A DNA stretch of 64,000 nucleotides, taken from contig NZ_CP032683.1 in NCBI RefSeq assembly GCF_001304615.2, positions 992,001 through 1,056,000 of the forward strand. The letters run 5' to 3'. The DNA is from Methanosarcina flavescens. GTDB taxonomy: Archaea > Halobacteriota > Methanosarcinia > Methanosarcinales > Methanosarcinaceae. Positions 17,627 through 26,797 of the stretch are shown one piece after another (the first letter of the stretch is position 1; every line of letters starts with the position of its first letter). Made by a program: the position numbers and the translations under genes. The notes below the pieces were generated by a model. That model was not told the DNA's origin and made no database searches. It was given only the letters and a program-made list of their open reading frames with translations.

Positions 17627-18663
17627 AAACGTAGTCCTCCAAGAAGGGCAATAAAAAGCCCTGCAATAATGATATCTGCCGTAGAGCCCGGGTTAATCCT
17701 TTTTTCCAGAAGCTCGGAATCAAATTCCTGTACATCAGGAAGAATTGAGGCAAAGTCTCCTGCCCTTTTTCCTGATATTTCCCAGTCTGAAAGAATCTTG
17801 CCTGCTCTGGAAGAGACATAATCCGCAGTTTCGGCATCAAACTTGGTCTGGATAAAGGTATCCCTATTCATTGAAAGCAGTTTCAGAAAAGTGTATACTA
17901 CGGCCTCATTGATTCCTGTGCCAGAGCAGATCGAAACCGACCCTCCTGTCAAAGCTTCTGCACTGCAGTTTCGTGCCTGCATGAACTCAAGAATGCTTTT
18001 TGCTCCCTCAAGGCAGCGCCCGAAACCTGTGGTCCACTCATTTGCGATCAGGTCATAGTCCCTGGCAATCTCCATAAGAGAGTAAAGGGTAATATTCTGT
18101 TTTCTTAGATCTGAAGTTGATTCAGGGTCTTTAAGGTCAAATTCCTCAACGCTGTTTACCCTGACCCCTGCATGTCCGAAAGCCCTGTAAAAATCAACGG
18201 CATCTTCACAGTCCGTTGACCGGACAAAGGAATGGGCACGGGAAGCGAGCTCCTCAAATTCTCCGATCTCAAGCCTGAAACCTGCTTTACCGCAGCTGGA
18301 CTGTTCCCTTGAAAGTTCGCCTGCAGCCATTGACAGAGGGATCAGGAGTAAAAAAGCCCCAAAATGCGTGTTTCCTCCCTGCTGCCAGGCAGAGCTTTCG
18401 TAAACTGCACTCCTGAGAAGCACCCCTATCCTTCCTGTGTTCTTTGCAGCAAGCTCAAGGACAGGGTAGACGGCAACCGAAGAGGCAACAAAATGCTCAA
18501 AACAGGTATCGGGATAGTTATGTTCCCTATCAACATTCCCTGGTTTCGGAGAAGCTGAGACTTCAAGCAGCATAGCAAGCTGTGCACAGCGCGCGATCAG
18601 GCTTGAGGTAAGAGATTCTCCTCCAGGTGTATGACAGGAAAAAACAGTGTTAGTGGGATTCAT
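17623..18663 (-). CDS. CitG/MdcB-like triphosphoribosyl-dephospho-CoA synthase family protein
   Basis: The 346-residue, all-helical protein matches the CitG family. Visible segments are ASPKPGNVDREHNYPDT near residue 36, HFVASSVAVYPVLELA near 56, GGNTHFGAFLLLIPLSMA near 95 and RINPGSTADIIIAGLF near the end. Bacterial CitG makes the prosthetic-group precursor of citrate lyase, but methanogens lack citrate lyase. The archaeal member probably transfers a phosphoribosyl-type group in cofactor synthesis, perhaps for methanopterin. The gene overlaps its upstream neighbour by 14 bases and its downstream one by four, which marks a tight operon. Confidence 0.8.
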   Translation of the reverse strand: MNPTNTVFSCHTPGGESLTSSLIARCAQLAMLLEVSASPKPGNVDREHNYPDTCFEHFVASSVAVYPVLELAAKNTGRIGVLLRSAVYESSAWQQGGNTHFGAFLLLIPLSMAAGELSREQSSCGKAGFRLEIGEFEELASRAHSFVRSTDCEDAVDFYRAFGHAGVRVNSVEEFDLKDPESTSDLRKQNITLYSLMEIARDYDLIANEWTTGFGRCLEGAKSILEFMQARNCSAEALTGGSVSICSGTGINEAVVYTFLKLLSMNRDTFIQTKFDAETADYVSSRAGKILSDWEISGKRAGDFASILPDVQEFDSELLEKRINPGSTADIIIAGLFIALLGGLRF

Positions 18664-19789
18664 TTACAGGAATCCTGGCGTGGTCAAGGACATATTTTGC
18701 CAGCTTTTCTTTAAGCTTCATGTACTCCGCGTCAGAGAGACCGATCGTATTCAGTACGCCGTCCCTGATCCAGCAGGGTTTTGTAATCTTACAGCACCAG
18801 ACAAGGCTGCCGAAACAGGTATCCTCTCCATACTCAAGCATGGTTCCTCTGGCAAACTCCATTTTTGTCCGGGCGAACTCTTCTGCGGTATATCCCAGCT
18901 TTTTGTATTTCCCATGCACAGGGCAATGTTTTACCGGAAGGCAGCAGAAAGCCAGAGCTCTGAAGTCCCCTTCACTGCAAACGTGTTTGGGAGCATTATA
19001 CCAGCCTATTGACTCCTGATACGAAGTGGCACCTTCTACGAGTTCCTTTATGAGATTGGGGTTTTCCATAGTCCCTCTTGCAACAGAGACCATGTCAGCT
19101 CCCCGGGAAAACATATCCTTTGCGGCGGCAAAATCAGTAACCGAATTGTTGCCTATAATAAAGAGCCTTGTAGCGTCCCTGTAATTTGAAATTGCATCAA
19201 GGTCTGCCCCAAAACCTTCGAGCATGGCATCCACATGGATAATATCAGCTCCAGCCTTATCAATAAGCCTGGCAAGTTTGACATCATTTACTATATTTGC
19301 CCGCACCTTCACAGAAAGCACGACTCCGGTTTCTTTTATTGCCTTTATCCAGGCAGAGAGTCTTGGAAGGTCACGCAAAAGGGCTTCTCCCATACCCGCT
19401 TTAAGCATTTCAGGCTGCTTGCAGTGAGCGTTTAATTCAAGAATTGCCCCTTCTTCCTTTACAAGTTTTGCAGCTTCAATCAGGGGTTCAAGGGTGGTGC
19501 TTCTTACGTTTACAGCAACCGCACTTCCAGAGTTTACCGCCCGAATTTCCCTTTTTATAAGCTCCAGAGGTTCATCGGAAATGAACTCTTTCCTACCCCG
19601 AGATGTAAGGTCTGATGCAACTTCCATAGATCCTTTATCAAGATTGAAGGCTCCAAGCACTACGAGCCCGGCATAGCCTGCATACTGGTTGGCAAAAGCG
19701 CTGTCAACAATTCCGGCCATTGGCGCCAGTGCGATAGGGTTTCTAAAACGGACATAACCAGCATGCAAATCAAATAGACAATCACTCAT
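18650..19789 (-). CDS. Methanogenesis marker 9 protein, dihydrouridine-synthase-like TIM barrel
   Basis: Residues 1-260 form a FMN-type TIM barrel like dihydrouridine synthases: NPIALAPMAGIVDSAF at the start, NAHCKQPEM in the middle and ADMVSVARGTMENP near 250. The C-terminal 115 residues are Cys-rich, with CSEGDFRALAFCCLPVKHCPVHGKY then CFGSLVWCCKITKPC, which is the methanogenesis marker 9 signature. This protein is found in methanogens, but its reaction is not established. It is the promoter-proximal gene of the cluster ending in dmrX, so a role in methanopterin synthesis or repair is a reasonable inference. RNA modification is the alternative. Confidence 0.82.
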   Translation of the reverse strand: MSDCLFDLHAGYVRFRNPIALAPMAGIVDSAFANQYAGYAGLVVLGAFNLDKGSMEVASDLTSRGRKEFISDEPLELIKREIRAVNSGSAVAVNVRSTTLEPLIEAAKLVKEEGAILELNAHCKQPEMLKAGMGEALLRDLPRLSAWIKAIKETGVVLSVKVRANIVNDVKLARLIDKAGADIIHVDAMLEGFGADLDAISNYRDATRLFIIGNNSVTDFAAAKDMFSRGADMVSVARGTMENPNLIKELVEGATSYQESIGWYNAPKHVCSEGDFRALAFCCLPVKHCPVHGKYKKLGYTAEEFARTKMEFARGTMLEYGEDTCFGSLVWCCKITKPCWIRDGVLNTIGLSDAEYMKLKEKLAKYVLDHARIPVNESH

Positions 19790-20174
19790 GTTTTACCTCT
19801 TAAAAATAAGCGTGGAAACTGAACACAAAATGATAGTAATAGTTAGATATTAAACTAACGAATCTTTTTAGGCTTACGATACTTTTTTCAAAGAATTCGC
19901 AAGAATGGAAAATCCATATTATTTTTGCGATAATAATACATATATATAAATATTTGGGAACATTTCCAGCAAGCAAAAGTTATATAGAGTGCACGGAAGG
20001 GAGACACTTGCTTAACCCAGCCGCTGGAGAACTGAAATTAACCGGAAAAATCAACCTGCTGTTGAGGAAAGAATTCCTATCAGGAGACCATTTCATCCTT
20101 TCCCTTGCTGTAGAAGTATTCTCCCATAAATATATATAGGTTTAAAAAATAGATAGAGCCAGGAAATCAGTAAC
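19790..20174. other. Divergent promoter region between the marker-9 gene and RNase P RNA
   Basis: AT-rich DNA with a TATATATAAATAT stretch around 19941-19953 and another TATA-like sequence at 20127-20140. The latter is correctly placed for RNase P RNA. The 61-codon plus frame (19954-20139) has no ribosome binding site or family and is not called. Confidence 0.5.
20127..20140 (+). promoter_or_regulatory. Probable TATA box for RNase P RNA
   Basis: ATAAATATATATAGG lies about 40 bases before the predicted 5' end of the RNase P RNA, on the same strand. A start about 25 bases downstream would leave a leader of some 15-20 bases. Confidence 0.5.
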
Positions 20175-20543
20175 GTGCGAGAGAGGCTGGACGGCTGCCG
20201 GACCTTCAGGTCTGAGGAAAGTCTCCCCACCGCTCCGGACACACGAACGTCTGTAAAGGATGTCGGGCGAGAGCCCGGGCCCTGGCACAGAAACGAGAAC
20301 CATCCCCTGCAAATGCGATGATGCCATAAGCTGAGGTCACAGGGAGAGTGGATGAAACGGCGAATCCTCGTGGGTGCAAGTTGGAAATCGGGAAGAACGA
20401 GCAGTCCGGAATCGCCCGATTGGTTTTGGTAACGCTTAGCCGAATGCCGTCGCTGCAAGAGTCTTCAGGGACCATTTCCCTCACTGATGGGTGACAGGAA
20501 ATCTTTGCAGCAACAGAAGGGAGCTTACGTGCCTCACTCGCAT
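20175..20543 (+). ncRNA. rnpB: RNase P RNA, archaeal type A
   Basis: The catalytic RNA of RNase P, which removes 5' leaders from pre-tRNAs. The universal core elements are visible in order: GAGGAAAGTC with CCCCAC near 20213, CACAGAAACGAGAA near 20285, GGTGCAAG near 20372 and GTGACAGGAAA near 20492. The ends are set by the P1 helix: GTGCGAGAGAGGC at 20175-20187 pairs with GCCTCACTCGCAT at 20531-20543 with one mismatch and one G-T pair. The resulting length, 369 bases, agrees with known Methanosarcina RNase P RNAs. Exact mature ends may differ by a few bases. Confidence 0.93.
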
Positions 20544-20595
20544 AAACTTGCTTTATTCTGTTATTTTACTTACTTTCTCTGTTCTGCTAATGTTC

Positions 20596-20690
20596 TTAAA
20601 TCATCTTTATGTTTTTTAAAATCCTCTTTGTGTTTTTAAATCCTTTTTGTGTTTTTAAATCCTTTTTGCGTTTTTTAATTCTCTCTGTGC
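20596..20690. repeat. Degenerate T-rich tandem repeat behind RNase P RNA
   Basis: A unit of about 19-20 bases, TTTGTGTTTTTAAATCCTT, recurs four times with small changes between rnpB and the 3' end of the geranylgeranyl reductase gene. The oligo-T runs could end transcription of rnpB. Confidence 0.6.
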
Positions 20691-21884
20691 TTATTTTTCC
20701 CTTCTTGTTCCATTTTTGTCGGACCCTTCCAGTGTAAGAGACTTTATTCTGGAGACAGGTTCAGCCAGGCAGAAATTCAATAGTAACCAGCGGACGTAAT
20801 CCTTATAATTCCTGCCGATTACCACCTCGTCCAGATATTTATCCAGGATCTCTCTGTTGTTGACAGTCAGTTTAAAAGAGATCCCAGGAAAGCGATGCAT
20901 TATTTTTTCCATTTTAAGAGAACCGGCAAGATAATTACCGAGCTCCTTCCTGCAGCTGGATTCGTAGGCTTTAAGGCTGCTTAATTTCAGGCTATACATA
21001 ACAAGATTGGCAACTGCTTCCGCAGCAAGCTGTCCTGATCGGATGGCGTATGAAATGCCTTCTCCCGTAAAAGCATCTACAAACCCGGCTGCATCTCCGC
21101 TCAGGAGCAGCCTTGAATTGATGATTTTTCTCTTAATTCCACCTTTGGGGATAATATGGGAATGGAAAGGAAAATTCCCTGGTAAGTTGTTTTCCTGCAG
21201 AAAGTCCAGCAGTACTTTTTTCGGATGCTTCAGGTACTGAGCTGTTCCAACAATCCCTGCAGAATAATATCCTGAATGAGGAAAGATCCAGCCATACCCT
21301 CCCTGCGCAATCCCGAAATGAATATCTATAGTTCCCGGGAACCGGGTCCTTATTGCTTCATCCTCAGCAGGGATTTCCGATGTAAGACCTATCCCGTAAT
21401 CTGTTCTTTTGTCTCTCGGCCTTACTTTATATTTAAGGGTTCCACCTGAACCTTCTGCAATAAGCACGAACCTGCCCAGGTAGGTATTATCCGTGGTCCT
21501 GACTTCAACATGATCATCTTTTTCAATGCAATCCAGAACTCTCTCCCCTGTACGAATCTCAATTCCGGTTTCTCTGGCTTTCTCAAGCAGAAAGTTATCA
21601 AAGACTTTCCTGGAAATAAGCAGGGCAAGATCAGGTTCTTTCACTCCCTCTACAAAGCGATCCCGGAAATGAACCCTTACCTTTGAGATATTTCTCTCGA
21701 TTACGTGTTCAGGGAGCTTAAAATCCAGGCAGGATAAACCGTAAGAGGATAGAGCCCCCCCACAGGGCTTGTACCTTGGAAAATTTTCTTTTTCAATTAA
21801 AAGGGTTAAAAGTCCCCTTTTCCCGGCTGTCCTTCCTGCCGATGCTCCTGAAGGTCCTCCTCCTACTATAATTAGATCGTACAT
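20691..21884 (-). CDS. Geranylgeranyl reductase family flavoprotein (copy 1)
   Basis: A 397-residue FAD enzyme. The N-terminal dinucleotide motif is VGGGPSGASAGR, followed by PRYKPCGGAL, the Cys-containing motif of the geranylgeranyl reductase group. YGWIFPHSGYYSAGI and LLSGDAAGFVDAFTGEGISYAI form the second FAD-contact region. The family saturates the isoprenoid chains of archaeal lipids or reduces prenyl groups of quinones and chlorophylls. A paralogue lies directly upstream. Which of the two is the archaeal lipid reductase cannot be decided here; the other may act on methanophenazine or another prenyl substrate. The C-terminus is basic (NGTRREK). Confidence 0.88.
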   Translation of the reverse strand: MYDLIIVGGGPSGASAGRTAGKRGLLTLLIEKENFPRYKPCGGALSSYGLSCLDFKLPEHVIERNISKVRVHFRDRFVEGVKEPDLALLISRKVFDNFLLEKARETGIEIRTGERVLDCIEKDDHVEVRTTDNTYLGRFVLIAEGSGGTLKYKVRPRDKRTDYGIGLTSEIPAEDEAIRTRFPGTIDIHFGIAQGGYGWIFPHSGYYSAGIVGTAQYLKHPKKVLLDFLQENNLPGNFPFHSHIIPKGGIKRKIINSRLLLSGDAAGFVDAFTGEGISYAIRSGQLAAEAVANLVMYSLKLSSLKAYESSCRKELGNYLAGSLKMEKIMHRFPGISFKLTVNNREILDKYLDEVVIGRNYKDYVRWLLLNFCLAEPVSRIKSLTLEGSDKNGTRREK

Positions 21885-22037
21885 GGTAAGACACCTAGTT
21901 ATGGAATAGGGGCATTCATATACAAATAGAAATAACCTGCCCTCAAAATATATTAAAGCTGGAGCGATAAAAAGGTAGAGGAAAGAAAAAGAATACCTGA
22001 AAAAGTTAAAACTCTTAAGAAGTTCTTATCAGTTCGA

Positions 22038-23162
22038 TCACTTAAGTTTGAAATTCAGGAGAACCCAGTGCAGGTAATCCTTATAGTCAATTGTGAAATC
22101 CACAACCTCAAGATACTTATTGATCATTTTATCACCTGACGTGAAGATCTTAAATGCCCGGTCAGGAAAACGGTGCATTATCCTGGAAAATATAAGTGAA
22201 TACTTGAGATGAGTCCCAAACTCTGCCTGGCAGAGAGCCTCATATCTGCTCAGATCTTTAAGGCTTTTACCTTGCAAGCAAAATCCTGCGATTACATCAG
22301 CCGCAAACTGTCCTGAACAGATTGCATAGGCAAGCCCCTCACCTAAGAAAGAATCTACATATCCAGCAGCATCTCCGCTTAGAAGGACCCTTGAACCCAC
22401 GACTTTCCGCTTAATCCCTCCCCAGGGAATTTTATGCCCATGAAATTTATATTCTCCGGAAAAGCCATTTTTCTTCAGGAACTCGAGCATGGATTCTTTG
22501 GGATGCGGGAAATCCTTGATAACCCCTCCAATACCGACAGAATAATAGGTTCTGTGAGGAAAGATCCAGCCATATCCCCCTCCAGCGACGCCAAAGTGTA
22601 GCTCTACGGTTTTTCCCAGACGCTCTTCAATTTCTCTTTCTTCCGCAGGAACTTCGGTGACAACACAGATTCCATACTCTTCTCTATTATCTGTGGGCCG
22701 CACACAGGTTTTGACAACCCCATGGGCGCCTTCTGCGATTATCGCAAATTTTGCCCGGTATGTACCCTCCTTGGTATCCACTTCAACGCAGTCAGGCATT
22801 TCCCTGCAGCAAAGAGCCTTTTCTCCGGTATGGACTTCAATTCCTGTTTCTTTTGCCTTTTCAAGAAGGAAATTATCAAACTTATCCCTGGAGACAAGTA
22901 TAGACAGACAATGGTCTCTATGTACTTCAATTGACTGATCCCTGAAAACCACATTTGCCCCTGTGATTTCCCACTCAACAATATCCTGAGGGAGTTCGAA
23001 ATCAAGATAAGACAACGCATGCTCTGAGAGTCCTCCGCCGCAGGGCTTATATCTGGGGAATTTCGTTTTCTCAAGCAGCAGTGTCTTCAGCCCAAGTTTT
23101 CCTGCCCTTCTTCCGGCCGAGGCTCCGGAAGGACCACCACCTATGATAATTACGTCATACAT
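22038..23162 (-). CDS. Geranylgeranyl reductase family flavoprotein (copy 2)
   Basis: A 374-residue paralogue of the neighbouring gene, with the same motif order: IGGGPSGASAGRRAG, PRYKPCGGGLSEHAL, YGWIFPHRTYYSVGI and LLSGDAAGYVDSFLGEGLAYAI. The two proteins can be aligned over nearly their whole length, so they arose by tandem duplication, but they have diverged widely and are probably specialised. A gap of 153 bases separates them, so each may have its own promoter. Confidence 0.88.
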   Translation of the reverse strand: MYDVIIIGGGPSGASAGRRAGKLGLKTLLLEKTKFPRYKPCGGGLSEHALSYLDFELPQDIVEWEITGANVVFRDQSIEVHRDHCLSILVSRDKFDNFLLEKAKETGIEVHTGEKALCCREMPDCVEVDTKEGTYRAKFAIIAEGAHGVVKTCVRPTDNREEYGICVVTEVPAEEREIEERLGKTVELHFGVAGGGYGWIFPHRTYYSVGIGGVIKDFPHPKESMLEFLKKNGFSGEYKFHGHKIPWGGIKRKVVGSRVLLSGDAAGYVDSFLGEGLAYAICSGQFAADVIAGFCLQGKSLKDLSRYEALCQAEFGTHLKYSLIFSRIMHRFPDRAFKIFTSGDKMINKYLEVVDFTIDYKDYLHWVLLNFKLK

Positions 23163-23376
23163 GCGAATAGCACCTCTAAAAATATCCTGAGTATCTTGAT
23201 TTTATTTTATATAATTAAGCTAGATTAACTAATTTAAGATGTTGATATCAATTTAAAATTGCGATATAATGAGGAAAGGAAAGCCGAAAGAAAGGAAAAT
23301 TATCAGGATAAAAAGATAGATTCTCATCAAAGTGTATGAAAAGAAAGAGAAGTATAAAACTCTTTTACTCATTTAT

Positions 23377-23997
23377 TTAATCCTTAAAAGTTTCAAAAAC
23401 ATTCAAAACCTTCTGGTAATCCACCTCCGTATCGAAGCAGCCGTCCCTTTCCATAGGAATACCGTAGCTTACAACGTTTTTTCCTTTGAGGGCACGCATT
23501 ACCTTGTTGATTTCGTAATCGCAGGCAATCATAAGGACACCGTCGGCAGCTTCCATTTTAAGGATATTCTTTACAAAGGAGGAACCTGTAACAATGAACA
23601 ATTTATACCCATATTTCTCAGCGTCTTTTTTCAGTTGAGTAAAGACGCATTTCCCGCAGGATTTACACTGTATCCCTGTCTGAGTAGAATAAGCCGGGCA
23701 GTCAAGACTCCGCATGCAGTGTGGAGCCAGAAGAATCCTCTTTTTTGTTTTTGCAAAATTAGACTTATAGGCTAGGTTTTTCAGAGATGCCATCCACTTA
23801 TCCAGAATTCGTATATCGGAAAATTTAAGGAAAAGTTGTCTTAAAGGCAAATAAAAGAAATCAAGCACATTTGCAAAAAAACCTGCAAGGTAAATGTTTC
23901 CCGTCAGACTTCGTCTGCTGGCAAACAGAGCTATACCAGAAAGAAGAAGGGAGGCAACTATAAAAAAGAAGAGAACCTTCCCGATGATATTATACAT
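23377..23997 (-). CDS. DUF116 membrane-anchored cysteine-rich protein (copy 2)
   Basis: Residues 1-60 contain two hydrophobic segments. The cytoplasmic-type remainder has the DUF116 cysteine pattern: LLAPHCMRSLDCPA near 91, then CKSCGKCVF near 112, DGVLMIACDYEI near 153 and a final RDGCFDTEVD. Eight conserved Cys suggest metal or iron-sulfur binding. The function is unknown. Its start overlaps the end of the upstream DUF116 gene by eight bases. Confidence 0.82.
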   Translation of the reverse strand: MYNIIGKVLFFFIVASLLLSGIALFASRRSLTGNIYLAGFFANVLDFFYLPLRQLFLKFSDIRILDKWMASLKNLAYKSNFAKTKKRILLAPHCMRSLDCPAYSTQTGIQCKSCGKCVFTQLKKDAEKYGYKLFIVTGSSFVKNILKMEAADGVLMIACDYEINKVMRALKGKNVVSYGIPMERDGCFDTEVDYQKVLNVFETFKD

Positions 23998-24625
23998 TAC
24001 ACATCTCCATTTTTTGAATTATTTCCTCAACATTGGCCTCAGTATTAAAGCATCCATCCCTTAGAAGAAGAACACCTTGCACAGGAACAAACGATACAGC
24101 CTGCATATTTTCGGAAAGCTCATGATAACAGGCAACTCCCAGGCAGGCTTCAGGCCTGTGCTCCTTAAAGATCTTTTTGACAAAACTTCCTCCAGGCACT
24201 ACAAAAACCTTGAAACTGCACCTGTCAGCAGCTTCGGAGATTTTTGAGATGTCACATAGTCCACACCGTTTACATTCATACCCGTGTACGGGATCACACC
24301 TTGCTTTACAGTTTGGATGGCGCAGACATTGAGGAAGGAGCAGAATTTTCTTACCTTTAACATGCTGGAAATCATCATGCATAACAGCGTTTCGGACATC
24401 AATGAGGATATCGTCAACAAGAGTATCCCTTATCCTGAAAACTTTACAGAGCCATTTTGCAGGGGAATAGAAAAGATAAAGCGTAAACAACACAAATCCT
24501 GGAAAAATAATCCTGTGCTTTTTGAACGAATATGCCCCAATAATCAGGGCAATCCCGGTTCCTACAAGTGCAAATAATACCAGGATTATAAATATTTTCC
24601 CTAAAAATTCGTAAGGCATATACAT
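23990..24625 (-). CDS. DUF116 membrane-anchored cysteine-rich protein (copy 1)
   Basis: A 211-residue paralogue of the next gene, with the same layout: two N-terminal membrane segments, then LLLPQCLRHPNCKARC, CKRCGLCDIS, a GGSFVKKIFKEHRPEA segment, GVACYHEL and RDGCFNTEA. The Cys positions are nearly superimposable on the second copy. The overlap of the two genes and shared domains suggest a hetero-complex or a recent tandem duplication. They follow hdrED on the same strand after a 155-base gap, so a shared transcript is possible but not shown. Confidence 0.82.
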   Translation of the reverse strand: MYMPYEFLGKIFIILVLFALVGTGIALIIGAYSFKKHRIIFPGFVLFTLYLFYSPAKWLCKVFRIRDTLVDDILIDVRNAVMHDDFQHVKGKKILLLPQCLRHPNCKARCDPVHGYECKRCGLCDISKISEAADRCSFKVFVVPGGSFVKKIFKEHRPEACLGVACYHELSENMQAVSFVPVQGVLLLRDGCFNTEANVEEIIQKMEMCNV

Positions 24626-24780
24626 GTTTAAGGGGAAGGAAGTGTCGATATTTAAGTTTTGCTATAAAATAGCGTAAAATAAAAAAGAGAAGTAAAGAAA
24701 GCCTGGAAAAGAGAGAAACAAAAAAATTTAAAAATGAGGGAAATAAAGAAAACTGGAAGAACCAGTTTTACTTCTTTCGG

Positions 24781-26010
24781 TTATTTAGTCTCAAGGCCCA
24801 GAGCCTCTGCAACCAGTTCAATGACGTCCTCGACAACCATGTCAACTTTGAGTGAGTCCCGACCATCCATCAGGTTTCTCTTACAGAATGGGCAGCAGCT
24901 GGAAAGGATATCTGCATCGGTTGCAACAGCATCCTTAACCCTGGATTCTGCGACTGCCATAGCAAGATCAGGGAGACCTGCCTTTACACCACCGCCAGCT
25001 CCACAGCAGCGCTGGAATTCTTTTATTCTGTCCATCTCGACAAACTTAACACCAGGAATGTGGGATAGCACATATCTGGGGGCATCAAAGACGCCTACGT
25101 GACGTCCCAGGTGGCAGGGGTCGTGGTAAGTAACTGTCTTGTTAATAGACTTCTCCCACTTAATTTTATCTTCTTTTATCAGGCCTGCAAGGAACTCTGA
25201 AACGTGGACAACCTCAAAAGGCAGTTCTTTGCCGAGAAGCCGGGGCCAGTCGACCTTTGCAGCGCGGAAACAGCCTGCACATGCAAAAAGAACCTTCTTG
25301 GCACCCTTCTTCTGGATAGCTTCAACATTGTGTTTCGCAAGTTCAAGGGGCACATTATTGATATGTGCCTGACCCGTCCTGATAAGGGCTGAGCCACAGC
25401 ACCATTCATCTTCACCAAGCATGGCGAACTTAATACCCAGCTTGTTGAGCACACGTGAGGTCGCATAGGCTAAAGCGAGCTGATTATATCCAGCAGTACA
25501 GCCGGTAAAATAGACAATATCGGCTTTGTCTTCAATTTTCACATCTGGTGGAACCCAGGCAAGCCTGTCTTTCTGATCCTTCATGTAAGGGTTGCGGTAC
25601 TGCCCAATAAGTTTTGGGAACATGTTCTGCTTCCCATAAGGACCTATACCTTTCTTTACGAGGTTTGCCCTCATAGATTCCCAGAGTTCCACGGTATTAA
25701 TGCCTGCTTCACAGACAGTTGAACAGATACCGCAGGTGGTACAGCCGTGTACATCATCTTTGAATTCTTCAAGCTCTGAGCTTGGGATTTCTTGCGGACC
25801 AAAGAGCCTTGCCTTAAGTCCGTAAGACTTGTTCATGTACTGCCTCCAGCGCAGGATCTTGTCTCTAGGGGCTAATCCTGGCTTCTCGCCGGAAGCGGCA
25901 TAAGTTGGACACCATTTTACACATTCACCGCAGCGAACACAGGAATCAAGTTCCATAAGCTGGACTGCAGTGAGATTCTTCGTATCGATTGAAGGGTTAC
26001 GTTTTGCCAT
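24781..26010 (-). CDS. hdrD: CoB-CoM heterodisulfide reductase subunit D
   Basis: The catalytic iron-sulfur subunit of the membrane-bound reductase that splits CoM-S-S-CoB in the last step of methanogenesis. From the start [12 protein letters not shown] the N-terminal region has two [4Fe-4S] motifs, [12 protein letters not shown] and [12 protein letters not shown]. Two CCG domains follow, with [34 protein letters not shown] and CCPFCKRN; these bind the special active-site cluster. The ATG at 26010 follows AAAGGAGGCG, so it is preferred over the longer frame beginning at 26046. The sequence is the one I know from Methanosarcina HdrD. hdrE lies four bases upstream. Confidence 0.97.
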   Translation of the reverse strand: MAKRNPSIDTKNLTAVQLMELDSCVRCGECVKWCPTYAASGEKPGLAPRDKILRWRQYMNKSYGLKARLFGPQEIPSSELEEFKDDVHGCTTCGICSTVCEAGINTVELWESMRANLVKKGIGPYGKQNMFPKLIGQYRNPYMKDQKDRLAWVPPDVKIEDKADIVYFTGCTAGYNQLALAYATSRVLNKLGIKFAMLGEDEWCCGSALIRTGQAHINNVPLELAKHNVEAIQKKGAKKVLFACAGCFRAAKVDWPRLLGKELPFEVVHVSEFLAGLIKEDKIKWEKSINKTVTYHDPCHLGRHVGVFDAPRYVLSHIPGVKFVEMDRIKEFQRCCGAGGGVKAGLPDLAMAVAESRVKDAVATDADILSSCCPFCKRNLMDGRDSLKVDMVVEDVIELVAEALGLETK

Positions 26011-26014
26011 TTTA

Positions 26015-26797
26015 TTATTCGCCTCCTTTATTTGCAAGTAATGCAAGCGGTATGGCGATTATGTGAATATATTTACTGTATGGAATAAATGCAATACAGA
26101 AGAGCAGGGAAATTACGGAATGGAAGAGTGCTGCCGGCGGTGCCAGTGATGGGTCAAGCCCGAAGCTCCAGATAAATCCTGTTCGGATTCCGTCGGCAAG
26201 AAAACCGGAAATAGTAACTAAGAAAACTACTCCGATCAAAACCCAATCATACATAATGGAAGCTTCCCTGACTTCAGAGACAAACAGTCTTCTTACTATT
26301 GCTATAAGAACCCCTATAAGCAGGATATACCCGAAGATATAGTTCGGAATGGAGAGCCATTCTCTAAACACGTAGGGGGTGAACGGGAGTTCAATTCCGA
26401 TCATATGAGACATTTCAACTGAAAACATGAGTCCTGATAGAGCAAAGAGGGTCATCCAGCCCGCGAAAATCGTGAAGTGCATGAACCAGCGAAGAGGGCT
26501 TCTCTTGAGAATTCTCCTCTGGAAAAGGATATCAAGAATGAGAATCTCAAGGATAGGCTTTCCATGACCGTGGGAAGATTCTTCAGTCACCTGTTTCCAC
26601 CAGGTCTTTAAGAATGTGATTGCACTTCCTCTTTTTCCGTCCTGAGGCTCAAGAGCGTAACCTGTGGCTCCTGACCCCCATTTCTGCATGGTAATAATCA
26701 TACCATATAAGAAAATCACAATGGCTATTGCGCTAATTATCATCATCTGGACAAACGTGATTCTCAGTGCGTCCGTGAGCCCAGAAAAATAAACCAT
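26015..26797 (-). CDS. hdrE: CoB-CoM heterodisulfide reductase subunit E, cytochrome b
   Basis: A 260-residue membrane protein with five hydrophobic helices. It is the dihaem cytochrome b that takes electrons from reduced methanophenazine and passes them to HdrD, with proton translocation. Conserved His residues lie in the helices, for example [11 protein letters not shown] near 105 and FHSVISLL near 228. The gene precedes hdrD by four bases, the standard order. Upstream DNA contains a TATA-like TTTAAATATAA on the minus strand around 26973, about 180 bases before the start, which would give a long leader. Confidence 0.96.
   Translation of the reverse strand: MVYFSGLTDALRITFVQMMIISAIAIVIFLYGMIITMQKWGSGATGYALEPQDGKRGSAITFLKTWWKQVTEESSHGHGKPILEILILDILFQRRILKRSPLRWFMHFTIFAGWMTLFALSGLMFSVEMSHMIGIELPFTPYVFREWLSIPNYIFGYILLIGVLIAIVRRLFVSEVREASIMYDWVLIGVVFLVTISGFLADGIRTGFIWSFGLDPSLAPPAALFHSVISLLFCIAFIPYSKYIHIIAIPLALLANKGGE

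Noticed and set aside
20093-20484. Minus-strand frames across the RNase P RNA region
   Set aside because: The plus strand shows the complete RNase P core with P1 pairing, so these frames are shadows of a structured RNA.
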